Source: Gammaproteobacteria bacterium
GTDB lineage: Bacteria; Pseudomonadota; Gammaproteobacteria; Pseudomonadales; JAUIET01
DNA: 64,000 bases
Reading direction: 5' to 3'
Assembly (NCBI GenBank): GCA_030431775.1
Contig: JAUIHW010000002.1
Coordinates: forward strand, 62,001 to 126,000
Under the pieces are notes generated by a model that saw nothing but the letters and a program-made list of their open reading frames with translations, ran no database searches and had not been told where the DNA came from. The translations under genes were made by a program, and so were the position numbers. Of this stretch, positions 57,487-64,000 are shown piece after piece. Each line of letters begins with the position of its first letter. The first letter of the stretch is position 1.

Positions 57487-58950
57487 ATGCATAACCTCAG
57501 TGTAAGTGCCATCAGCCGGGCCCTGGCAGCCGGCGACTTCTCCAGCGTGGAAATCACCCAATACCTGCTGGATCGCATCCGCGAGGAAGACACGGCCTAT
57601 AACAGCTTTATCAGCCTTGCGGGAGATTCGGCTCTTGAACAGGCTGCAGAAGCCGATTTGCGGCGCAGCAAGCAGAGCGATGTTCCAGCGCTCTGCGGTG
57701 TGCCTTTCGCACATAAGGATATTTTCTGCACAGAAAATCTGCGCACCACTTGCGGTTCGCGCATGTTGGAAAATTTCGTTCCGCCCTACAGCGCTACGAT
57801 GGTGGAACAAATGCGCGCAGCCGGCATGGTCCTATTGGGCAAAACCAATATGGATGAGTTTGCAATGGGCGCCTCCAACGAAACCAGCTATTTTGGTGCG
57901 GTACGCAACCCATGGGATACCGCCTGTGTACCTGGCGGTTCTTCCGGTGGCTCGGCGGCAGCCGTTGCGGCCCGCCTGGTCCCCGGCGCGTCCGGTACCG
58001 ACACCGGCGGGTCTATTCGCCAGCCCGCCTCACTGTGCGGGGTCAGTGGACTCAAGCCAACCTATGGGCGAGTTTCGCGCTATGGCATGATTGCCTTCGC
58101 GTCCAGCCTCGACCAGGCCGGCCCAATGGCACGAAGCGCCGAAGACCTCGCGCGACTGCTCGAGCTCATGGCGGGCTTTGACCCAAAAGACTCCACCAGT
58201 ATCGACGCGCCGGTGCCTGACTATGCGGCCTCCCTCAACGATTCCATTGCAGGCATTCGCCTGGGCGTTCCAAAAGAGTATTTTGCCGATGGCCTGCATG
58301 CGGGCACAGCGGCCTGCGTAGAAGAGGCGATCAAAACGTTCGAATCACTGGGCGCAAAGGTCAGCGAAGTTTCCCTGCAGCACAGTCGGCTTGCGGTGCC
58401 GGTTTATTACGTTGTAGCACCGGCAGAGGCATCCACCAACCTGTCACGATACGATGGAGTTCGCTACGGGTATCGTTGCGCCGACCCCAAGGATCTTCAC
58501 GACATGTATACCCGCTCAAGAAGCGAGGGTTTTGGCGAGGAAGTCAAGCGCCGCATTCTGGTGGGCACTTACGCTCTGTCAGCCGGATATTACGATGCCT
58601 ACTATCGCAAAGCACAAAAAGTCAGGCGCCTGATCAAACAAGACTTCGTGGAAAACTTTGCCAACGTCGATGCCATTATTGGGCCGACCAATCCCAGTCC
58701 CACTTTCCCCCTGGGTGAAAAAACCGATGATCCGGTGGCCATGTATATGGAGGACATCTACACGATTCCCGCCAACCTGGCCGGACTGCCGGCATTGTCT
58801 GTACCAGCCGGCCTGGTTGATGGAAAGCCGGTTGGCGTGCAGCTGATCGGCAACTACCTGGAAGAGGCGCGCCTGCTAAACCTGGCGCACCAGTTTCAGC
58901 TGGCGACTGACTGGCATCAACTGAACCCGTTAACAGGTGGTGAGCAATGA
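57487..58950 (+). CDS. gatA: Glutamyl/aspartyl-tRNA amidotransferase subunit A
   Basis: GatA is the amidase subunit that releases ammonia from glutamine. The 487-residue product has the amidase-signature triad region. The catalytic Lys is in [10 protein letters not shown] (about residue 79), the Gly/Ser-rich core is [16 protein letters not shown] and the cis-Ser/Ser motif is [13 protein letters not shown]. The C-terminal half is complete. It overlaps gatB by 4 bases. Whether this organism uses it for Asn-tRNA, Gln-tRNA or both cannot be told from the window. Confidence 0.98.
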   Translation: MHNLSVSAISRALAAGDFSSVEITQYLLDRIREEDTAYNSFISLAGDSALEQAAEADLRRSKQSDVPALCGVPFAHKDIFCTENLRTTCGSRMLENFVPPYSATMVEQMRAAGMVLLGKTNMDEFAMGASNETSYFGAVRNPWDTACVPGGSSGGSAAAVAARLVPGASGTDTGGSIRQPASLCGVSGLKPTYGRVSRYGMIAFASSLDQAGPMARSAEDLARLLELMAGFDPKDSTSIDAPVPDYAASLNDSIAGIRLGVPKEYFADGLHAGTAACVEEAIKTFESLGAKVSEVSLQHSRLAVPVYYVVAPAEASTNLSRYDGVRYGYRCADPKDLHDMYTRSRSEGFGEEVKRRILVGTYALSAGYYDAYYRKAQKVRRLIKQDFVENFANVDAIIGPTNPSPTFPLGEKTDDPVAMYMEDIYTIPANLAGLPALSVPAGLVDGKPVGVQLIGNYLEEARLLNLAHQFQLATDWHQLNPLTGGEQ

Positions 58951-60398
58951 GTTGGGAGACTGTTATAGGCCTTGAGGTGCACGTGCAGCTGGCCACCCAA
59001 TCCAAGATTTTTTCCGGCGCCTCCACCCAGTTTGGGGCCGAACCAAATACCCAGGCCTGCGCGATTGACCTGGCAATGCCCGGCACCCTGCCGGTTTTCA
59101 ATGAGGCCGCGTTGCGCATGGCCGTAATGTTCGGGCTGGCCGTCGATGCCGAGATTGGCATGGAATCAGTCTTTGATCGTAAAAACTACTTCTACCCGGA
59201 TTTGCCAAAAGGCTATCAAATCAGCCAGATGGATTACCCCATTGTTGGCCGCGGCAGCGTCGAAATAGCTCTTGCAGACAGAACCACGAAAACAATTGGC
59301 ATTACCCGCGCGCACCTCGAAGAAGACGCAGGAAAGTCTCTGCACGAAGACTTCCATGGTTTCTCGGGTATTGATTTGAACCGGGCCGGGACACCACTTC
59401 TGGAAATCGTGTCAGAACCGGAAATCCGCAGCGCCGAAGAAGCAGTAGCCTACCTGAAATACTTGCACGCCCTGGTACGCTACCTCGACATTTCTGATGG
59501 TGATATGTCACAGGGCTCAATGCGCTGCGACGTGAATATTTCGCTGCGCCAAACCGGAGCCAGCGAATTCGGTACCCGTACTGAAATCAAGAACGTCAAT
59601 TCTTTTCGCTTTGTTGAAAAAGCCATCGAGGTCGAAGTGGAACGACAACGCGACATTCTGGAAGATGGCGGGATTATTGTGCAGGAAACTCGCCTGTATG
59701 ATGCCGACAAGAATGAAACCCGCCCAATGCGCAGCAAGGAAGTGGCAAACGACTACCGCTATTTTCCGGAGCCGGATCTTCTGCCTATTCGTATCGACGA
59801 AGCGTACCTGACAGCGATTCGCGACCAGTTGCCGGAGCTACCCAAAGAAAAGCTGCAACGTTTTATTGAGCAGTATGCGCTGGGCGACTACGATGCCCGG
59901 CTGCTTGCGGCAGAGCGTGAAACAGCGGCTTATTTCGAACAGGTGGTCGCTGACTGCGGAGACGCCAAAGCCTCCGCAAACTGGGTTATCGGTGAGCTAT
60001 CAGCTCGACTGAACCGCGAAGATCTGGAGATTGCCAACAGTCGGGTAAGCGCCGCGCAACTGGCACGACTGCTGCAGCGACTGGCCGACCAGACGCTGTC
60101 GAGCAAAACCGCGAAAACTCTTTTTGACGTACTGTGGGAAAATGGCGGCCAGGATGTCGAACTGGTGGATCAGTTGATCGACGAGCACGGCTTTAAACAG
60201 GTATCTGATAGCGGTGCTATTGAGGCTATGGTGGACACGGTCATTGCCGACAACCCCCAGCAGGTAGAAAACTACCGCAGCGCACCGCCTGAAAAGCGCA
60301 AGAAAATGCTTGGCTTCTTCGTAGGCCAGGTAATGAAAGCCTCGCAGGGTAAAGCAAATCCCGGCCAGGTCAACCAACTGTTAAACGAGAAACTGTAG
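58947..60398 (+). CDS. gatB: Glutamyl/aspartyl-tRNA amidotransferase subunit B
   Basis: GatB binds the misacylated tRNA, activates the side chain with ATP and transamidates it. The 483-residue product begins [22 protein letters not shown] (given in part) and includes the metal/ATP site region [19 protein letters not shown] (given in part: [13 protein letters not shown]), the cradle domain and a C-terminal YqeY-like helical tail ending [16 protein letters not shown]. It ends 9 bases before a small conserved gene. Confidence 0.98.
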   Translation: MSWETVIGLEVHVQLATQSKIFSGASTQFGAEPNTQACAIDLAMPGTLPVFNEAALRMAVMFGLAVDAEIGMESVFDRKNYFYPDLPKGYQISQMDYPIVGRGSVEIALADRTTKTIGITRAHLEEDAGKSLHEDFHGFSGIDLNRAGTPLLEIVSEPEIRSAEEAVAYLKYLHALVRYLDISDGDMSQGSMRCDVNISLRQTGASEFGTRTEIKNVNSFRFVEKAIEVEVERQRDILEDGGIIVQETRLYDADKNETRPMRSKEVANDYRYFPEPDLLPIRIDEAYLTAIRDQLPELPKEKLQRFIEQYALGDYDARLLAAERETAAYFEQVVADCGDAKASANWVIGELSARLNREDLEIANSRVSAAQLARLLQRLADQTLSSKTAKTLFDVLWENGGQDVELVDQLIDEHGFKQVSDSGAIEAMVDTVIADNPQQVENYRSAPPEKRKKMLGFFVGQVMKASQGKANPGQVNQLLNEKL

Positions 60399-60407
60399 CG
60401 GTAAAGC

Positions 60408-60701
60408 ATGCGTAAAGACAAACAAAAAGTACTCGATGAGGTATGGACAGAAGACCGGGTCAAGAGCTTTCTGAGCTATGAGCCGCTTGCCGGCACGGAC
60501 CCCGACTTCCATGCTCTGCTGAAGGCCTACCAAAGCATGCGAGCCAGCGACTTTGATCTATTTGTAACATTTTTCAAAGCGCAGTCCCGCAATATTAACG
60601 CAACTAACCCAGACGGTCAGAGCGTTCTGGATATTGTTAACACCCACCGCCATGGCGCTGAATTTGCCGAGGTTTTACGCCGGGCAGGTGCTGAACAGTG
60701 A
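60408..60701 (+). CDS. Small conserved protein, PA4642-like family
   Basis: The 97-residue soluble protein is rich in charged residues (MRKDKQKVLDEVWTEDRVKSF) with no signal or membrane segment. The middle (DFHALLKAYQSMRASDFDLFV) and the C terminus (GQSVLDIVNTHRHGAEFAEVL) suggest a small helical fold, the latter with an ankyrin-like feel. It resembles a small family known from Pseudomonas as PA4642-like, whose function is unknown. It sits between gatB and cysZ and ends 13 bases before cysZ. Confidence 0.75.
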   Translation: MRKDKQKVLDEVWTEDRVKSFLSYEPLAGTDPDFHALLKAYQSMRASDFDLFVTFFKAQSRNINATNPDGQSVLDIVNTHRHGAEFAEVLRRAGAEQ

Positions 60702-60714
60702 CCGGGGCAAGCTA

Positions 60715-61437
60715 ATGAGCAACGGCCCTCAGTACCTGTTGCGCGGCTTTCAACTGCTGCGCCAACCGGGGCTGCGACGCTACGTTATCGGCCCCATAGT
60801 GATCAATATCCTATTATTTGCGAGCCTGATCGGCTACGCCACCGCCCAGTTTGATTACTGGACTGACTACCTGATGGCGCAAATCCCCGCCTGGCTGAGT
60901 TTTCTCGAATTTATCCTGTGGCCTTTGTTTGCGCTATTAATGCTGGCCATCGTTATTGTCGGCTTCACTGTAGTGGTGAACATCATCGGGGCGCCGTTTA
61001 ACGCGCTTCTCGCTGAACGGGTAGCACAGCGCTGCACAGGTACGTTGCCGCTCAGTGCGCAGGAAGACTGGCTCGGCTTCGCCGCATCCATTCCCCGCAG
61101 CCTTGGCCGCGAGGTGGCGCGCCTGGTTTATACCCTGCCGTTGGCCCTGCTCATCTGGATTATCACTCTGATACCCGGTATCAATGTACTGGCACCGGCG
61201 CTGTGGTTTGCCTGGGGTGCCTGGATGATGTCAATTCAATACGTAGACTATGCAGCCGACAACGACCGCATCAGCTTTTCCAGTATGCGCCGCCAGCTGG
61301 CGGCCCAGCGAGTACTGTCAATGGGATTTGGCGCCGCAGTTGCCGGCCTTACCCTGGTGCCGCTGGTGAATCTGGTCATCATGCCCGCAGCGGTCTGTGG
61401 CGCGACCATGCTCTGGTGCGAACGTTTCCAGAAGTGA
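60715..61437 (+). CDS. cysZ: Sulfate transporter CysZ
   Basis: CysZ is an inner-membrane sulfate permease that feeds cysteine synthesis. From ATG 60715 it has 240 residues with about four to six hydrophobic segments. The family sequences are GFQLLRQPGLRRYVIGPIVIN (given in part: LLRQPGLRRYVIGP), the NIIGAPFNALLAERV stretch and the WFAWGAWMMSIQYVDYAADN region (given in part). The upstream in-frame extension overlaps the previous gene and is rejected. It ends 5 bases from the convergent helicase gene. Confidence 0.93.
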   Translation: MSNGPQYLLRGFQLLRQPGLRRYVIGPIVINILLFASLIGYATAQFDYWTDYLMAQIPAWLSFLEFILWPLFALLMLAIVIVGFTVVVNIIGAPFNALLAERVAQRCTGTLPLSAQEDWLGFAASIPRSLGREVARLVYTLPLALLIWIITLIPGINVLAPALWFAWGAWMMSIQYVDYAADNDRISFSSMRRQLAAQRVLSMGFGAAVAGLTLVPLVNLVIMPAAVCGATMLWCERFQK

Positions 61438-61442
61438 TCGAG

Positions 61443-62666
61443 TTAAAGCAACTCAGCCGGTGGTTGCTCGTAGCTGAGGCTGAAACCTAACAACTCCTCT
61501 ATTTCCGGCAACATAAAAGAATCCGACTCACAGGCCAGGCTGATCGAGGTGCCGGTCGCGCCAGCCCGCCCAGTGCGGCCAATGCGGTGCACATAGTCTT
61601 CCGGATCTTCCGGCAAGTTATAGTTGATTACGTGACTGATGCCGTCAACGTGGATGCCCCGACCAGCGACATCGGTTGCGACAATAATGCTGATTTTTCG
61701 GTCCTTGAAGTTTTGCAAGGTTCGGGTTCGCTTTTGCTGGGCAACCTCCCCGGACAGTATGCCGCAGTCGATTCCAGCTTTTGACAAAGCCTCGTGCAGG
61801 CGCCGAACCTGATCCCGTCGGTTAGCAAATACGATGGCACTTTCCACTTCTTCTCTGCGCAGAATATTAATCAATACCGGTGTTTTCTGTTCTTCCGGCA
61901 CGAGATAAATGTGCTGTTCAACAGAGTCCGTCGCGACTCTTTCCGGCTCGATCTCAATGCGTACCGGGCTGTCAGTCCAGCGCTCAATCAATTCCAGGAT
62001 AGCTGGTGTAAAAGTCGCACTGAACAGCAGCGTTTGCCGGTGCTTGCGTGGCGGAGTCTTGCGCACAATACGTCGCACCTGCGGAATAAAGCCCATATCC
62101 AGCATGCGATCTGCTTCATCGATGACCACTGTCTCTACCAATTGCAGATTCACTTCCCTGCGGTCCATAAAGTCCATCAGGCGACCGGGTGTGGCGACAA
62201 GAATATCAACCACGTCACGCTGCAGCGTCCTCAGTTGCCTGTCATAGTCCATTCCACCAATCAGTAATGCCGTATTCAAATCAGCGTACTTAGTCAGCAA
62301 GTCGGCATCCGCGGCGATCTGCATGGCTAATTCGCGGGTTGGCGCAAGAATGACGGCTCGCGGTTCACCCAGATAGCGCTCGCCTTCCAGAGGGTTTTCC
62401 AGCATATGGGTGATAACAGTCATCAGAAACGCTGCCGTCTTACCAGTACCAGTCTGAGCTTTACCTATTGCGTCCACACCTTCCAGGCTGTGCGGCAGTA
62501 TCTGTGCCTGAATTGGCGAGCAGTACTCGAAACCGAGGTCGGCAATTGCATGCATCAACGGCAGCGGGAGATCGAAATCATGAAATCGGGTCTTGCCCTC
62601 ACTGGGAGCAACCTGGAACGAGTCCAGGCTCCAGGAAGCGTGCTTGCTGCGGTTGGCTGAAGACAA
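61443..62666 (-). CDS. rhlB: DEAD-box RNA helicase, RhlB-like
   Basis: The 407-residue ATP-dependent RNA helicase has the full set of DEAD-box motifs: the Q motif ([10 protein letters not shown]), I AQTGTGKT, Ia [11 protein letters not shown] and TPGR, II DEAD (VIDEADRM), III SAT, then [20 protein letters not shown] and [10 protein letters not shown]. Its close spacing of motifs and short C terminus suit RhlB, which works with RNase E in the degradosome. RhlE or SrmB assignments are less likely but cannot be excluded by eye. It is convergent with cysZ. Confidence 0.82.
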   Translation of the reverse strand: MSSANRSKHASWSLDSFQVAPSEGKTRFHDFDLPLPLMHAIADLGFEYCSPIQAQILPHSLEGVDAIGKAQTGTGKTAAFLMTVITHMLENPLEGERYLGEPRAVILAPTRELAMQIAADADLLTKYADLNTALLIGGMDYDRQLRTLQRDVVDILVATPGRLMDFMDRREVNLQLVETVVIDEADRMLDMGFIPQVRRIVRKTPPRKHRQTLLFSATFTPAILELIERWTDSPVRIEIEPERVATDSVEQHIYLVPEEQKTPVLINILRREEVESAIVFANRRDQVRRLHEALSKAGIDCGILSGEVAQQKRTRTLQNFKDRKISIIVATDVAGRGIHVDGISHVINYNLPEDPEDYVHRIGRTGRAGATGTSISLACESDSFMLPEIEELLGFSLSYEQPPAELL

Positions 62667-62761
62667 TGGCTGTAACCCTCTGTTACTTAAGACTGGACGA
62701 AGCTGCGGCGCATTATGACCAGCCTGCGCTACAAAAACAAACGGAGGGTACCGCCCGAGCG

Positions 62762-63400
62762 CTAATACCGGGTAAGCGGTGGCGTTCCGGTACGGCGACC
62801 AAGCCAGTAGTCGACACTGACAAAACGCCCGGCACCCGTGAACAACAGCGCGATCAGCATCACGAAATACGTGGCGGCAAATTCAATACCATTGTTGAGC
62901 ACAACGAAGGAACCCCGCTCGGTGAGCCAGCTGTAGTTACCGTGCTCGCGTAGAATTTCCTTGGCCTTATCCAGCCGGACGGCTGATTCTTCCACCCGCT
63001 CATTGGCGAACGGGGCGCTCGGGTCCGCGATGGCCTGCCAACCATTGTCCCAGTGCGCTGAAGTGGCTGCAACCACCATCGTGAAGGCAAGTGGAATGCT
63101 GATCCAGCGCACCGCAAAACCAAGCGCCAGAAATATCGCCCCCAAAATCTCGGTCCACCCGGCAAGAAAAGCCATTAAGGTTGGCGCGGGCAAACCCAGC
63201 CCCCAGTCAGGGTTGCCGAACCAGCTTACGGTACTGTCGTGCGGCATCAGCGTCGAAAAATTGATTTTCATCGTGCCCGCCATCCAGAAAACGGGCACCA
63301 GATACCAGCGCAGCAACAACGGGCCCATAAAATCCAGCTGCTGTAAACGCCCCAGAGTTTGCTCGCGAAATAAACGGTAGGTATCGGTAAGGGTTGCCAT
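62762..63400 (-). CDS. DoxX family membrane protein
   Basis: The 212-residue product has four predicted membrane helices in the DoxX arrangement ([40 protein letters not shown], given in part; [37 protein letters not shown]). A periplasmic or cytoplasmic charged insert (about 125-165) lies between helices 3 and 4. DoxX proteins are linked to thiol/redox and respiratory functions, but no specific role can be given. TTGGAGAG lies just upstream of the ATG. Confidence 0.8.
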   Translation of the reverse strand: MATLTDTYRLFREQTLGRLQQLDFMGPLLLRWYLVPVFWMAGTMKINFSTLMPHDSTVSWFGNPDWGLGLPAPTLMAFLAGWTEILGAIFLALGFAVRWISIPLAFTMVVAATSAHWDNGWQAIADPSAPFANERVEESAVRLDKAKEILREHGNYSWLTERGSFVVLNNGIEFAATYFVMLIALLFTGAGRFVSVDYWLGRRTGTPPLTRY

Positions 63401-63650
63401 GATTGCTCTCCAATTGTTGTATTGCTATTAGTTGGCTAGCCATTCGGACCCGGCTACCGCCAGAAAGTTGCATGCGCTACGACCACCACGGGCACAGCAT
63501 GGACCGTTAGTCTGATTGTATCGCCGTGTGTTCTTGTTTTTCGCTGTGAATTCAACTACCTAGCAGGCCTTGCCACCATTCGGCAGGATTTAGCAGAATC
63601 GGATGTGGTCAAAAGCCGAGCAATGCCAGTACCATTACACTCTGAGACAG
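63401..63650. other. Divergent intergenic region with no clear gene
   Basis: These 250 bases separate the DoxX gene (minus) from the receiver-like gene (plus). No RNA gene, hairpin terminator or consensus promoter stood out on either strand. AT-rich patches near 63420-63440 and 63525-63550 could hold promoters. Nothing more can be supported. Confidence 0.5.
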
Positions 63651-64000
63651 ATGACCCATACCCAGCAAATGCCTGAGCCGGTTGCCAAACAGTCCGTACT
63701 GATCCTGGACGACAACCCTAATGATGCCCTGCTAACCCGGCAACTTCTGCTCGCGCTGCCTACCTGTGAACTGACGATAGCCGTTCACTACTCGATTAAC
63801 GGCATATTCCCGGCCGACAAGCAAGCGGTCGACTGGATTCTGCTCAGCCAGGGGTACGCCAACAGCGCGCTGAACCAGCTGCTCGACATCTTACTGGTGC
63901 GGTACCCAAACGCCGAAATACTGTATTTATGCGACACTGAACCATCTCCCCAGCTGCTGGTGGATGCGGCGCACGCGGGCTTATCCAGGGTTCTCGACAA
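63651..64000 (+). CDS. Receiver-like domain protein lacking the phospho-Asp (N-terminal part; gene runs off the window)
   Basis: The frame is open from ATG 63651 to the window end, giving 116 residues. After a short polar tail, SVLILDDNPNDALLTRQLLLAL matches the first strand and acidic pair (D20, D21) of a response-regulator receiver. The third strand reads DWILLSQGYAN, where the phosphorylated Asp of standard receivers is replaced by Ser66. The last residues (HAGLSRVLD) fit the helix before the conserved Lys. This looks like a pseudo-receiver, perhaps with an output domain beyond the window such as an EAL, GGDEF or HTH domain. Start and class are moderately certain; function is unknown. Confidence 0.6.
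   Translation, partial: MTHTQQMPEPVAKQSVLILDDNPNDALLTRQLLLALPTCELTIAVHYSINGIFPADKQAVDWILLSQGYANSALNQLLDILLVRYPNAEILYLCDTEPSPQLLVDAAHAGLSRVLD

Overview
The window reads as a chromosomal core region of a gammaproteobacterium, most like the Pseudomonas/Cellvibrio side of the class. This assignment is inferred from gene content and order: an mraZ-to-lpxC-to-secA division cluster, then rnpB, rsmI, lpoA, yraN, a diaA-like gene, a BON lipoprotein, sspAB, petABC, rpsI/rplM, zapE, degS/algW, hisDG, murA, mlaC, the kds/lpt/rpoN/npr operon, mreBCD with rng and yhdP, and gatCAB. No insertion sequences, prophage, CRISPR array or tRNA were found. Coding density is very high.

Layout. 1-1410 is the N-terminal half of secA. 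1541-20328 (minus strand) is the division and cell-wall (dcw) operon, transcribed mraZ-rsmH-ftsL-ftsI-murE-murF-mraY-murD-ftsW-murG-murC-ddl-ftsQ-ftsA-ftsZ, followed by lpxC and an M23 peptidase. It has a sigma70-like promoter and a four-repeat MraZ operator. rnpB follows on the minus strand, then rsmI facing away from lpoA-yraN-diaA-like-dolP (plus). Next, on the minus strand, come sspA-sspB, the cytochrome bc1 genes (petA plus a fused petB-petC) and zapE-rplM-rpsI. zapG and degS run plus, with a Nif3-family gene between them on minus. mlaC-ibaG-murA-hisG-hisD run minus.

From 38958 the LPS-transport/Kdo operon runs plus: yrbG-kdsD-kdsC-lptC-lptA-lptB-rpoN-hpf-ptsN-rapZ-npr, then mgtE and yjgA. 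yhdP, rng, mreD, mreC and mreB run minus, and gatC-gatA-gatB, a small conserved gene and cysZ run plus. An rhlB-like helicase and a DoxX gene run minus. The window ends inside a gene for a receiver-like protein that lacks the phospho-acceptor Asp.

The genes centre on envelope construction: peptidoglycan precursor synthesis (murA-G, mraY, ddl), septation (fts), elongation (mre), lipid A and LPS export (lpxC, kds, lpt), outer-membrane lipid and lipoprotein upkeep (mlaC, lpoA, dolP, yhdP) and envelope stress (degS). Respiration, ribosome and nitrogen-PTS genes are interleaved.

The unusual points are small and embedded in ordinary operons. L13 carries a C-terminal helix-hairpin-helix domain. Cytochromes b and c1 are fused, with two extra membrane helices between them. 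mreC has no canonical start codon in reach of its membrane helix and may start at ATT. FtsI has SSQ in place of the SxN motif. mlaC is separated from all other mla genes. The last gene encodes a pseudo-receiver.
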